Source: 2-02-FULL-66-22 sp964576535 (GTDB lineage Bacteria > Methylomirabilota > Methylomirabilia > Methylomirabilales > 2-02-FULL-66-22). Taken from it: a stretch of DNA of 64,000 nucleotides. Shown piece by piece: positions 1-8,368 of the stretch. The DNA is taken from NCBI GenBank assembly GCA_964576535.1, contig CAZNWB010000001.1, positions 1-64,000 on the forward strand. Direction: 5' to 3'. Numbering within the stretch: the stretch's first letter is position 1; each line of letters begins with the position of its first letter. Under the pieces are notes generated by a model, which had not been told where the DNA came from, made no database searches, and saw only the letters and a program-made list of their open reading frames with translations. The translations under genes and the position numbers were made by a program.

Positions 1-242
1 GGACCCTCGGTGCCCTTCGGCTCTTGCTTGCGGACATCCGGGCCCTCGGTGCCCTTAGGGGCCTGGGCTGAGGCGGTCTTCTTCTTCTTGCGGACATCGG
101 GACCCTCGGTGCCCTTCGGCTCTTGCTTGCGAACGTCGGGACCCTCGGTGCCCTTGGGGGCCGGAGCCTGCTGCGCGTAGACCGGCGCCATCACGGCCAC
201 CACCAGCAGAACGGCGGCGAGCACTGCTACGATCTTCTTCAT
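1..242 (-). CDS. Exported tandem-repeat protein, 3' end cut by window edge
   Basis: The reading frame starts at the ATG at 242-240, preceded by a strong GGAGG ribosome-binding site, and runs off the window with no stop. Residues 1-24 form a signal peptide (Lys-Lys start, hydrophobic core rich in Val/Leu/Ala, ending VYAQQ). The visible mature part is made of near-identical 10-residue units reading KGTEGPDVRK, seen four times, the units separated by short linkers such as QEP and KKKTASAQAP. The composition is Lys/Gly/Pro/Glu-rich with no Cys, so it is likely a disordered exported or periplasmic polypeptide. I recognise no family and assign no function. Codon choice matches the neighbours. The total repeat number cannot be known from this window. 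Confidence 0.75.
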   Translation of the reverse strand, partial: MKKIVAVLAAVLLVVAVMAPVYAQQAPAPKGTEGPDVRKQEPKGTEGPDVRKKKKTASAQAPKGTEGPDVRKQEPKGTEG

Positions 243-667
243 ACCCTACCTCCTCCAGCAATCTTCACAGGTTGCGACCCTCGAGGTGATCTTGAGGGCC
301 TGGCAGCCCCATGCTGCCCACACTGGACCCGGGGTCGCGGTCCCCATGGTCCGGGTTGACGCGAACAGGCTAGGATGTGTGCAGACCGTATGCCAGGCGG
401 GAACGCAAGCCCTCGGAAATGACCTCGAACCGGTAGATCCTGACATGATGGGCAGTTACAGCCTACGTAGTATTCTTCAACGGGTTACACCGGGCTTTCG
501 GAGACCTGTCCCGATACTCCAAATGGGATTGTCCCACCCGAAATGCCGCGCCCGGGCCTCACCCACACTTTCCCGCACCCGCCATGCATCCACGCCCGCA
601 GGTCGCCGCTCCAGCGCGGAGGGCCCGCCCCCTCATCATTCGACTCGGGGCGAGACCCCGGCCAACC
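243..667. other. Intergenic stretch, no gene seen
   Basis: These 425 bases separate the start of the exported repeat protein from the end of the Cys-rich protein. I see no reading frame with a convincing start, no RNA gene and no clear hairpin terminator. It presumably holds the promoter of the repeat-protein gene. Confidence 0.5.
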
Positions 668-1084
668 TCAGGGCATCGTGCCGCGGGTACGCTGGCGTTT
701 CGAATCCCCGGCCCCCTGCAGGGCCTTCTGGCAGCCAGGGGACAGCTTCGTCTGATTCGCTTGCAGGCACTGCTCCATCGCCTGGCGCTCCGTCGAGGCC
801 CGGGGATGGTAGCAGTAGGCGACCCAGTCGTCCCGGCAGGCGCCCATTGGCCCGCTGACAGCTTGTTGGAGATTATTCATCCGTTGCGCACAAGCCGGAG
901 AAAGCTTCGACTCGTTGTCCTTCAGGCACTGCAGGATGCGTCCGCCCCCGGGCTGGACATCGGGACAGTACATCCGGATCTCCTCGGTGCACGGCATCTC
1001 CTGCACTTGTCCGTCGGATGGAATCACTGCCATTACGAGACCCAATACCGTTCCGAGTCCGATGACTTGTCCACGCCACACCAT
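668..1084 (-). CDS. Exported Cys-rich-repeat (GLG1-like) protein
   Basis: A 138-residue protein counted from the ATG at 1084, chosen because AGGAGG lies just upstream and a signal peptide follows directly (MVWRGQVIGLGTVLGLVMA). The mature part has two units of the Cys-rich repeat type seen in eukaryotic GLG1 and in bacterial exported proteins. The first contains CTEEIRMYC, a central CLKDNESKLSPAC and an acidic/Met stretch. The second contains CRDDWVAYC and CLQANQTKLSPGC. The four Cys per unit suggest disulfides outside the cytoplasm. The family is known by sequence only, and the bacterial role is not established. It sits downstream of exported proteases transcribed in the same direction, which suggests an envelope function. 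The C-terminal tail is basic and carries no anchor. Confidence 0.75.
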   Translation of the reverse strand: MVWRGQVIGLGTVLGLVMAVIPSDGQVQEMPCTEEIRMYCPDVQPGGGRILQCLKDNESKLSPACAQRMNNLQQAVSGPMGACRDDWVAYCYHPRASTERQAMEQCLQANQTKLSPGCQKALQGAGDSKRQRTRGTMP

Positions 1085-1161
1085 GGGGATCCTCCTACCA
1101 TTCGCATCTGGGCCGGCGGGTGCCATGAGGGATCTCTCTGCCCACTCCCGCGCAGTCGTCG

Positions 1162-2499
1162 CTAGGGCTTGATCGTTGCCTTTGTCAGATCCCCCACCAC
1201 GGCGAGCGCATACTTCTCCGGGTCAAGGTGCTTCTGCGCCACGCGCTGGATGTCGGCGGCAGTGACGGCGTTGATCCGCGCCGCATATTTCTCGACGTAG
1301 TCGAGGCCGAGGCCGTAGTACTCGATCGTCGCCAGCATGCCCACGATCTTCTTGCTGGTATCCAGGCGGAGAGGGAAGCTTCCCGTCATGTAGGCCTTGG
1401 CGTCCTTCAGGTCCTGGTCGCTCACCGGCTGGTCCCGGATGCGCCGGATCTGCGCCAGCGCCTCGTCAATGGCGTCCTGGGCCACCTCGTTCTTCGTCTG
1501 CATGCTCACGCTGAAGTCCCCGGCGACCTTGGCCGCGGCGAAGTAGCTCCCCACGTCATAGGCCCAGCCCTTCTCCTCCCGGATCTTGGAGATGAGATAC
1601 GAGTTGAACCCGCCGCCCAGGAGGTAGTTCATCACCTGCACCGCATAGTAGTCGGGGTTGTCGCGGGTGATCCCCAGATGTCCCAGGTTGATGCTGGACT
1701 GGGTGACCTGCCGCTGGATCGTCTTCACCACCCGCTGGCTCAGGGGGGCGGGGAGTCGCGGGGGCGTGAAAACGGCCTTGCCAGGCTGCCAGGCAGAGAG
1801 CTTGGCCACCAGCCGTTGCCGGATGTCCGCCAGGCTGGTATCGCCCACGACGGCCACGATCGCCGTGTTCGGCCGGAAATACGCCTCGTGGAACTTCACC
1901 AGGTCGTCCCGGGTGATGGTCGGGACGGACTGCTCGGTCCCCTCCACCGGGCGGCCGAAGGGGTGACTCCCGTACACCAGCGGCAGGAAGGCCTGCGAGG
2001 AGACCGTGCCCGGGTCCTCCTGGTCGCGCTTGATGCCCGCCACGACTTCCTGGATCTTCCGCTGCAGGTCGGCCTGGTTGAAGACCGGATTCAGCAGGAC
2101 GTCGGCCAGCAGGTCCAGCCCCGTGTCCAGATCCTTACTCAGCACCGACAGGGAAATGGTCGCCAGCTCCTGGCCCGCTTCGACACTCAGGGAGCCCCCG
2201 AGGAATTCAATGGCCTCGCTGATCTGGGGGGACGTCCGGGTTTTGGTGCCCTGGGTCATCATCTGGGCCACCAGGTTGGCCACCCCGGGTTTGTCGGGGG
2301 GATCCAGGATGGCGCCGGCCTGGACGAGCATGGACACCGTCACGATCGGGACGGCGCGCTGCTCCACACCCAGCAGGACCATGCCGTTCGGCAGAACCTC
2401 GCGCTGGCCGAGCATCGCCGCCTGCGCCACGGACGCCGCGAGGCTCACGACCACCACCAGGACGAGGCGTAGCCAGATTGAACGCGTTCGAGTGCGCAT
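1162..2499 (-). CDS. M16-family peptidase-like subunit, catalytic motif lost
   Basis: A 445-residue exported M16 (insulinase/PqqL-like) protein. The start at 2499 has a strong GAGGAGGGA site, and a signal peptide follows (basic MRTRTR, hydrophobic core, ending VAQAA). Where active M16 enzymes have the zinc motif HxxEH, this protein has N-L-V-A-Q at about residues 75-79, so it should not bind zinc. The rest of the fold is recognisable, including the RPNTAIVAVVGD strand and a second M16 half with YLLGGGFNS and a conserved arginine region. It lies 13 bp downstream of the active M16 gene. Paired active and inactive M16 subunits working as a heterodimer are well known (for example mitochondrial processing peptidase and Sphingomonas-type PqqL pairs), so it probably provides substrate grip. 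Confidence 0.85.
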   Translation of the reverse strand: MRTRTRSIWLRLVLVVVVSLAASVAQAAMLGQREVLPNGMVLLGVEQRAVPIVTVSMLVQAGAILDPPDKPGVANLVAQMMTQGTKTRTSPQISEAIEFLGGSLSVEAGQELATISLSVLSKDLDTGLDLLADVLLNPVFNQADLQRKIQEVVAGIKRDQEDPGTVSSQAFLPLVYGSHPFGRPVEGTEQSVPTITRDDLVKFHEAYFRPNTAIVAVVGDTSLADIRQRLVAKLSAWQPGKAVFTPPRLPAPLSQRVVKTIQRQVTQSSINLGHLGITRDNPDYYAVQVMNYLLGGGFNSYLISKIREEKGWAYDVGSYFAAAKVAGDFSVSMQTKNEVAQDAIDEALAQIRRIRDQPVSDQDLKDAKAYMTGSFPLRLDTSKKIVGMLATIEYYGLGLDYVEKYAARINAVTAADIQRVAQKHLDPEKYALAVVGDLTKATIKP

Positions 2500-2512
2500 G
2501 ATGTCCCTCCTC

Positions 2513-3913
2513 CTATTTCCCTGCGCCGGCGGCGGCATCACCCGGCTTTACCGGGATCAGGATGGCCACGGTCCGATTGTCTTGGGTGAGGTACTGGCGC
2601 GCCACCCGCTGCACGTCGGCGGCTGTCACCTTGCGTACACCATCCAGGAAGCCATCCAGCAGCTTCCAGCTTGCCACGGTTTCATACTTCCCCAGCAGGT
2701 TGGCCAGTTGGTGGACCGAATCCATGGAGAAGACGAACTCGGACTCGATCTGGTTCTTGGCCTTCTGCAGCTCGCGGTCCATCACCGGCTCCCGCTGAAC
2801 CCGCTCGACCTCAGCCTGGAGGACCTGCTCGACCTCCTCGGCAGTCTTTCCCGGCAGCGGCCCGGCGCTGAACCCGAAGAGGAACGGATCCGTGTAGATC
2901 GGGTTGTAATCGGCGCCGGCGTAGGACGCGAGCTGCTTCTCATAGACCACCTTCTGATGGAATCGGGCGCTCTCGCCCCCGCCCAGGATGTAGGCCAGGA
3001 CCTGCAGGGCGAAGCTGTCGGGGTGGGTCAGGTTGGGCACGTGATGGACCATGAACAGGAGTGGCAGCTCCGCCTCCTTCCGAACGTACACGCGCCGCTC
3101 GCCGACTTGGGGAGGCTCCTGGGTGATCACCTTGGGCGGATCCGGCTGCCGGGGGATGCCTCCATAGAGAGCCTGGATCTTGGGGAGGATGGCATCCTTC
3201 TTCACGTCCCCCGCCACGACCAGGGTGGCGTTGTTGGGGGCATAGTAGATCCGGTAGTGCCTGGCAAGGTCCTCCCGGGTCCATCCTTTAATGTCGCTGG
3301 GCCACCCGATGGTGGGCCGGCCGTACGGATGCGCCAGGAAGGCGGTGGCCCGCATGACCTCCCCCAACACATTGGAGGGCTGGTCCTCTATGCGCAAGCT
3401 GCGCTCCTCGACCACGACCTGTCGCTCCGACAGGAAATCCTTCTCGTCAATCAGAAGACTGGCCATCCGGTCCGCCTCCAACTCCAGGCCCAGCTCAACG
3501 CGGTCGGCGGAAAAGTCCTCGTAGTACCCACTCACGTCCCGCTGGGTCTCGGCGTTGTCCACGCCGCCGTTCCGGGTCACCAGGAGGTCGAACTGCTTGG
3601 GGCCGACCTTGGCCGTCCCCTTGAACATCATGTGCTCCAGCATGTGGGAGAGCCCGGTCTTGCCCGCCTGCTCGTTGCGCGAGCCCACCTTGTACCAGAC
3701 CTGCACGGTCACCACCGGCGCCTTCGGCTCCTCCAGGATGAGGACCTTGAGGCCGTTGGCCAGGGTGGTCTCGAAAACCCGCTCGGTCAAGGTCCCGGCC
3801 GGGGCGAGGCTTGCCAATCCGAAGCATATGAGCGGAACAGCTACCCACACCGGGAGCCATACGGACCTCACCCCCATCAGGTCCACCCGTCTTCCTCGAT
3901 CCTCTCGCGCCAT
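2513..3913 (-). CDS. Exported zinc peptidase, M16 family, active subunit
   Basis: A 466-residue M16 metallopeptidase. The zinc motif H-M-L-E-H is at residues 90-94, followed by the usual downstream glutamate-rich helix (ELEADRM, then RQVVVEER) that supplies the third ligand. An N-terminal hydrophobic segment at about residues 14-40 (WLPVWVAVPLICFGLASLAPA) predicts export. The ATG at 3913 has GGAGGATGAT upstream; an internal Met at residue 13 is a possible alternative. The second M16 half with YILGGGESARFHQ is complete. It is immediately followed by the inactive partner, and the two probably form a processing peptidase heterodimer in the periplasm. An exported serine protease lies directly upstream, so the run looks like an envelope proteolysis cluster. 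Confidence 0.9.
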   Translation of the reverse strand: MAREDRGRRVDLMGVRSVWLPVWVAVPLICFGLASLAPAGTLTERVFETTLANGLKVLILEEPKAPVVTVQVWYKVGSRNEQAGKTGLSHMLEHMMFKGTAKVGPKQFDLLVTRNGGVDNAETQRDVSGYYEDFSADRVELGLELEADRMASLLIDEKDFLSERQVVVEERSLRIEDQPSNVLGEVMRATAFLAHPYGRPTIGWPSDIKGWTREDLARHYRIYYAPNNATLVVAGDVKKDAILPKIQALYGGIPRQPDPPKVITQEPPQVGERRVYVRKEAELPLLFMVHHVPNLTHPDSFALQVLAYILGGGESARFHQKVVYEKQLASYAGADYNPIYTDPFLFGFSAGPLPGKTAEEVEQVLQAEVERVQREPVMDRELQKAKNQIESEFVFSMDSVHQLANLLGKYETVASWKLLDGFLDGVRKVTAADVQRVARQYLTQDNRTVAILIPVKPGDAAAGAGK

Positions 3914-3984
3914 ATCATCCTCCCCAGAGTGCTGGAACTCTTGTCCTCGTTCCTTGGGTCCCTGACACTGATCGCTGCACGCGT

Positions 3985-5229
3985 CTACGGCTTCTCCCCC
4001 AGGAAATCGCGGAGACGCGAGATGGCGCGCTCCACATCCAGGAGTCCGGGCACGAGCTTGTCCGCCGCCTCCGCGTGGGTGAGGGCGTCGCGGTAGCGCC
4101 CCTCGATGATGGCCTCGACGGCCTGATCCCAGACCCGCGTGAAGGGACTGTCGGAGGTCGGCGTCAGGCCGATCTGCCGCGCCATCGCCTGGATCGTGTC
4201 AATGGGAATCAGGAAGTTGAAGCCCTGGATGGCCTGGTCACCCTCCAGCGTCGTGGAGATGAATGTGGCCAATCCGATGACCTCGCCCCGCACGTTGAAG
4301 GCCGGGCCCCCGCTGTTGCCCCACGAGATGGCGGCGTCGGTCTGCAGGATCTGCCGCTCGTTCACGTCCTGCCGGAAGCTCGAGACCCGCCCGTAGGTCA
4401 CCGTGGCCTCGGCCCGAGACTTCTTGCTAAGGAAATCGTGCCACACGACCACGCCCGGATACCCGACGATGACGAGCTGCTGGCCGAAAAACACCAGCCG
4501 GATATTGGGCGCGAGGCGGACGGTGGGGAGGTTCGTCGCATCGATCTTGATGATGGCGGCATCCAGCATGGGCGGGTCCGGCTTGCTGCCATCCTTGGAC
4601 AGCAGGTCGGGATCAATAGGCGGGCTGTAGGCCTTGACCACGGCGGGGTACCCCGTCCGGGCCGGGGCGCCGGGCGGCAGAACCGTGGGCAGGAAGACGT
4701 CCAGCTTCTTGGTGAGGCGGACCCCCTTCCGGTTCTCCGGATCCTTGAGGATGGCCTCCATCCGGGCCTTGCGCCGCTTCTCGGGGAGCTTCGCCAGTCC
4801 CGGGCCGCAAGCGGCGTTTGCCGCCTGCTCCAGGAAGTCGGTGATGTGCTCCTGGTCGTCCTTGTACACGGGCTTGACCACGTGGCCGTTGGTGGCGATC
4901 CAGCCGTCGGGATGGATGATGGAGCCGGTCCCATTCTCGCGATCCGCATCCGGCTTCACAACATAGACGTCGTTCTTCCCGCAGCGGACGGTCACCTCGG
5001 CCCCCACCTCCACGAGGATCCCCACCACCCCGGGGAGCACCCGGTTGATCCGGGCGGCCACGATCTCTTCCTGGCGCTCGCCGCTGGTCTCCCCCGCCGC
5101 CGCACAAAGGGGGAGGACCAGGACGCCGAGGAGTAGGCCGCAGGCAAGCAGGCAGCCGTGCCTATCCGCTTCGGGGTGGGACACGCGATGGCGCTCCCCA
5201 CCTTTTCGAAGGATATCCCACCGGACCAT
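3985..5229 (-). CDS. Exported trypsin-like (S1C/HtrA-type) serine protease
   Basis: A 414-residue protein. The start at 5229 is supported by GGGAGGAGG nine bases upstream; the much longer open frame upstream is not coding. A hydrophobic segment (LLACGLLLGVLVLPLCAAA, about residues 28-46) is a signal peptide or anchor. The catalytic triad is visible: His in TNGHVV, Asp in LDAAIIKID and Ser in WGNSGGPAF. An insert of roughly 100 residues between His and Asp holds charged helices. No PDZ domain is present. The C-terminus is a short helical stretch (EGRYRDALTHAEAADKL) resembling a TPR unit. It differs from DegP in lacking PDZ domains and is closer to the S1C proteases fused to helical repeats. 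A perfect 18-bp palindrome lies about 45 bp upstream of its likely transcription start. Confidence 0.85.
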   Translation of the reverse strand: MVRWDILRKGGERHRVSHPEADRHGCLLACGLLLGVLVLPLCAAAGETSGERQEEIVAARINRVLPGVVGILVEVGAEVTVRCGKNDVYVVKPDADRENGTGSIIHPDGWIATNGHVVKPVYKDDQEHITDFLEQAANAACGPGLAKLPEKRRKARMEAILKDPENRKGVRLTKKLDVFLPTVLPPGAPARTGYPAVVKAYSPPIDPDLLSKDGSKPDPPMLDAAIIKIDATNLPTVRLAPNIRLVFFGQQLVIVGYPGVVVWHDFLSKKSRAEATVTYGRVSSFRQDVNERQILQTDAAISWGNSGGPAFNVRGEVIGLATFISTTLEGDQAIQGFNFLIPIDTIQAMARQIGLTPTSDSPFTRVWDQAVEAIIEGRYRDALTHAEAADKLVPGLLDVERAISRLRDFLGEKP

Positions 5230-5339
5230 GACAACCTCCTCCCAGCTCCCGGCTGGGCGAGCCACCAGACCGTGGCCGGAAATTCCGTGAACGTTGCGCA
5301 GGGGAAGTCGTCCTCCCCCCGGGGCATCACACACCGCCC

Positions 5340-5386
5340 ATTCTATGCGAGGGGACAGGGCACCGGGAATTGGACCTTGGTCCAAT
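5340..5386 (-). promoter_or_regulatory. Candidate activated promoter with 18-bp palindrome
   Basis: ATTGGACCTTGGTCCAAT at 5369-5386 is a perfect 8+8 inverted repeat with a 2-base centre. On the minus strand a good -10 hexamer (TAGAAT, 5345-5340) lies downstream, but the -35 region between them is poor. This is the layout of an activator-dependent promoter with the site centred near -44. It faces the exported serine protease gene, and the LuxR-type regulator gene lies just beyond. Which protein binds it is inference. Confidence 0.4.
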
Positions 5387-5503
5387 GTCTGGCGGTTTGT
5401 GCCGGATGGCGTAGGACACGGTGCAAATGGCCAATGGAGCCCGGTGGGCCTGAACCACGCGCCGTGCGCTACGAGCCGTAACCGGGCCAGGGCACCAGAC
5501 GGA

Positions 5504-6148
5504 TTACCCCGTGCCGCGCGACGACCCGCCGCTCGCGTGGATGCGAACTTTCTCGGCCAGGCGGACCAGCTCCGCAACTGAGCCTGCCCGCATCTTCTCC
5601 ATGACCCTCGCCCTATGCACCTTGACCGTCTTTTCTCTGATCCCCAGCTCGAAGGCGATCTGCTTGTTCAGCATCCCGGTGACCACGAGGACCATCACCT
5701 CGCGCTCCCGCGATGTCAGCGCCTGGACCCTTTCTTGGATGCCCCGGATCTCGGCCCGGGCGACCCGGGCCTGACGCGCCTTGGCCAGGGACCGCGTCAC
5801 TGCCTCGAGCAGGTCCCGGCCGTTGAACGGCTTGGGGAGGAAGTCTATGGCGCCGGCCTTCATGGCCTTGACGCTGGTAGGGATGTCGCTCTGGCCGCTG
5901 ATGAAGACGACGGGGAAGGTGTTCTCCGCCCTGGCCAGCGTCTCTTGCAGGTCCAGGCCGGTCAGTCCCGGCATGTGCACGTCCAGCACCAAACAGCCTA
6001 CGCCGTCACCCCGTTCGCGCTTCAGGAACTCCTCGGCGGAGACAAAGGTCTCCGCCCGGTAGCCGGCGGATCGCAGGAGCCGTGCCAGCGCCTTGCGCAC
6101 CGACGGCTCGTCATCAATCACGAAAACCGTGCCCTCACGGTCTGCCAT
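5504..6148 (-). CDS. Two-component response regulator, FixJ/LuxR type
   Basis: A 214-residue regulator counted from the ATG at 6148 (MADREGTVFVIDDEPSVR), where the receiver domain begins; the longer upstream frame adds only low-complexity sequence. The receiver domain (residues 1-120) has the acidic pair IDDE, the phosphoacceptor Asp in CLVLDVHMPG, the Thr/Ser position in FISGQSD and the Lys in FLPKPF. A linker helix leads to a LuxR-type helix-turn-helix (LTSREREVMVLVVTGMLNKQIAFELGI, then KTVKVHRARVMEKM). This domain order and the FISGQSD/LPKPF signature are those of the FixJ/TtrR/StyR group. No histidine kinase is adjacent, so it is an orphan in this window. Confidence 0.9.
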   Translation of the reverse strand: MADREGTVFVIDDEPSVRKALARLLRSAGYRAETFVSAEEFLKRERGDGVGCLVLDVHMPGLTGLDLQETLARAENTFPVVFISGQSDIPTSVKAMKAGAIDFLPKPFNGRDLLEAVTRSLAKARQARVARAEIRGIQERVQALTSREREVMVLVVTGMLNKQIAFELGIREKTVKVHRARVMEKMRAGSVAELVRLAEKVRIHASGGSSRGTG

Positions 6149-6702
6149 GCGGACCCCTTTTTCGGACGCAGGCCAGACAGGCCCACCAGCCCTGATCGCC
6201 CGCGAGCCCACCCGAAGAGCTACCGGAGCCCGAAACGCCGGCGGATCCTGGAACGGGATACCCTCGCCTTCGTTCCAGGGCTGGGCTCGGGGCGCTCTGC
6301 AATCAAGGAGGTAACGCGGGATTTTCTACGGATTGGCGTGCAAAGGCAACTGGTATTTTTCACGCCTGCGGCTCTTGCCGTGCCCGAGCCGAGATCTTGC
6401 CCATCTTCCAGAGTCCGCACGGGGAGCCCGGCCCTGAAGCTTCCGCACAACTCCGTGCGGGGGAACGCCAGCAGAGTTGGGCCCGAACGACCGGCGCCCG
6501 CATCCATAGGCTCAAAGCCGGGATGGTTCATCTTGGAACTCCTCTTTTTTCCCCAAAGAGGGTGGGGGTCCAAGGCGTCATGGCCCCTCTCGGGGTTGCG
6601 TTCTATATTGGGAAGCGATAGGGTTCTGGCCTGGGTCCTTGGGGATGGTTCGCAGAGATTCCAACACCACAACCATATCACCGGAAAGAAGGAGTTGCCC
6701 TC
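6149..6702. other. Divergent intergenic region
   Basis: These 554 bases separate two divergently transcribed genes and should hold both promoters. I see no gene with a credible start. A short GC hairpin with pyrimidine tracts lies around 6540-6600, but I could not make a clear terminator or riboswitch from it. Confidence 0.4.
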
Positions 6703-7698
6703 ATGTCAAACCCGATTCGAGTCATCCAGTACGGGCTGGGCCCCATCGGCTGCGCCGTGGCGCGTCACGTGGTGGAACGCGCGGGACTGGAACTGGTCGG
6801 GGGCGTGGACATCGATCCGGCCAAGATCGGCAAAGACGTGGGCGAGGTCATCGGCCTCGGGCGCCCGCTGGGCATTCCGGTGGACGCCACACTCGGACAG
6901 CTCCTGGCACGGACCAAAGCCGACGTGGTCCTTCACACCACCAGCTCGTACTTTGCCCTGTTTACGGATCAGATCCTTGAAATCCTGCAGGCAGGGTTGG
7001 ACGTTGTTTCCACGTCCGAGGAACTGTCCTTTCCGTGGCTGGCCCACTCGAAAGAGGCGGGCGAAATCGATCGCGTCGCCCGGAAGGCCGGCAAGACGGT
7101 ACTGGGGACCGGTGTCAATCCTGGCTTCCTGATGGATTCGCTGCCGCTGAATCTGACCGCGATCTGCCAGCGGGTGGATCGCATTGACGTGACCCGGCGG
7201 ATGAACGCCTCAAACCGCCGGGGTCCCTTTCAGGCCAAGATCGGATCCGGCATGACGGTGGATGCCTTCACCGCCAAGATGACTCAGGGTCGGATGGGTC
7301 ATGTGGGCCTGCCCGAGTCCATGGGCATGGTCTTTCACACGCTGGGGAAGAAGCTGGTCCGATACGAGTCGAGCGTGGAGCCGGTGCTGGCCGAGCGCTT
7401 CGTGAAGACCGATTATTTCGAGGTGAAAGCCGGTCAGGTGCGGGGCCTGAAGCAGGTGGCGCGGGGCTATACCGATCGAGGTGAGTTCATGACCTTGACC
7501 TTCGTCGCCGCCTTGGGCGAGGACGGGGAAGGGGACGTCATCCAGATCACGGGCCGCCCCAACCTGGAGGCCAAGCTCACGGGGACCAACGGCGACATCG
7601 CCACGGTGGCCATCACCGTCAACGCCATTCGCCGCGTCAAAGAGGCTGGGCCGGGCCTGGTCACGATGTGCGACCTGCCCATCGTCACCCATTGGTAG
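6703..7698 (+). CDS. DapB-like NAD(P)-dependent dehydrogenase
   Basis: A 331-residue protein with AAGGAG eight to nine bases before its ATG. The N-terminal Rossmann motif is IQYGLGPIGCAVARHV. It resembles the dihydrodipicolinate-reductase superfamily branch that includes 2,4-diaminopentanoate dehydrogenase, with the substrate half carrying GTGVNPGFLMDSLPL and the C-terminal AVNAIRRV followed by PGLVTMCDLPIVTHW. Such enzymes act on amino-acid-derived carbonyl or diamino substrates, but the actual substrate is unknown here. It is one of very few plus-strand genes and stands alone between a regulator and a cytochrome gene. True DapB is shorter (about 250-270 residues), so a role in lysine synthesis is unlikely. 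Confidence 0.75.
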   Translation: MSNPIRVIQYGLGPIGCAVARHVVERAGLELVGGVDIDPAKIGKDVGEVIGLGRPLGIPVDATLGQLLARTKADVVLHTTSSYFALFTDQILEILQAGLDVVSTSEELSFPWLAHSKEAGEIDRVARKAGKTVLGTGVNPGFLMDSLPLNLTAICQRVDRIDVTRRMNASNRRGPFQAKIGSGMTVDAFTAKMTQGRMGHVGLPESMGMVFHTLGKKLVRYESSVEPVLAERFVKTDYFEVKAGQVRGLKQVARGYTDRGEFMTLTFVAALGEDGEGDVIQITGRPNLEAKLTGTNGDIATVAITVNAIRRVKEAGPGLVTMCDLPIVTHW

Positions 7699-7733
7699 TC
7701 GGCGAAGGCTCATGCAGTGAGCAGGCCAGCGAC

Positions 7734-7770
7734 AAGGGGGGTAGGCCCTACAGGCCTGCCCCCCTTCTTT
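7734..7770. terminator. Bidirectional intrinsic terminator
   Basis: A 14-bp stem, AAGGGGGGTAGGCC pairing with GGCCTGCCCCCCTT across a 5-base loop, sits between two convergent genes. On the plus strand it ends in TTCTTT; on the minus strand the arm starting AAGG gives a shorter U run. It can end transcription from both sides. Confidence 0.7.
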
Positions 7771-7776
7771 GGGGAT

Positions 7777-8334
7777 CTACTTCTGCGGTGTTGGCGGGAC
7801 GGGGAAGGGGACTTGATTCTTGACAGGAGGAATACTGCGCAAGTACGACCAGATTGATTTCAGATCCTCGTCGGTCGCCGCCTTAATATCCTCCCAGGGC
7901 ATGGGCGGCAGGATGTCGCGGCCGGTGGGCTGACCTTGATGCTTTCCGGTCCGCATTGAACGGATGAAGGATTCCTCGCTCCATTCGGCGATCCCCGTCT
8001 CCTTGTGCGGGGTGAGGTTGGCGGCGAAGCTGACCCCCCAGGGACCCGCCCAGGCGGTCAGCATGGCAGTGGTGAGTGCCAGGGCACTCCGCTGCTTCAG
8101 ATCGTCTGGTGTCCACGTCGGATAGGGCAGGTCCGCCGGATGGCCGGAAAGCAAGCGCGCCGTATCGAGCGCTGGCGCGCCCCCTGGTCCTGGGACCTTC
8201 GGTGTGTGGCAATCGTGGCAGCCCATGATGGTCACCAGGTACTTGCCACGTTCGACAGGATCGGGCTTCTTCTCACAGCCAAGGATAAGCACCCCCAGGT
8301 TCACCGCAAGCACGAATCCGATCAGTCTTCGCAT
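7777..8334 (-). CDS. Cytochrome c lipoprotein
   Basis: A 185-residue protein starting at 8334, where a lipoprotein signal begins at once (MRRLIGFVLAVNLGVLILGC, lipobox LILGC, Cys at residue 20). A single heme c site, C-H-D-C-H, follows at about residues 37-41 in a GKYLVTIMGCHDCHTP context typical of class I cytochrome c domains. A candidate distal Met lies in PPMPWEDIKAATDEDL, as in many c-type domains. It should sit on the periplasmic side of a membrane and carry electrons. The partner oxidoreductase is not next to it. It is the last gene of the minus-strand run that includes the corrinoid methyltransfer genes, 34 bp after the reactivation-domain gene; whether it is functionally linked is unknown. 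Confidence 0.85.
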   Translation of the reverse strand: MRRLIGFVLAVNLGVLILGCEKKPDPVERGKYLVTIMGCHDCHTPKVPGPGGAPALDTARLLSGHPADLPYPTWTPDDLKQRSALALTTAMLTAWAGPWGVSFAANLTPHKETGIAEWSEESFIRSMRTGKHQGQPTGRDILPPMPWEDIKAATDEDLKSIWSYLRSIPPVKNQVPFPVPPTPQK

Positions 8335-8368
8335 CGTTTGCCCCTTTCGGCTCCAGAGACAGCCGGGT

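Noticed and set aside
2006..4096. 696-residue plus-strand open frame
   Set aside because: It lies opposite the two M16 genes, has no recognisable motifs and is Arg/Ser-rich as expected of antisense of GC-rich genes.
3985..5577. 530-residue version of the trypsin-like protease
   Set aside because: A strong ribosome-binding site and signal peptide support a start at 5229; the upstream part is low-complexity.
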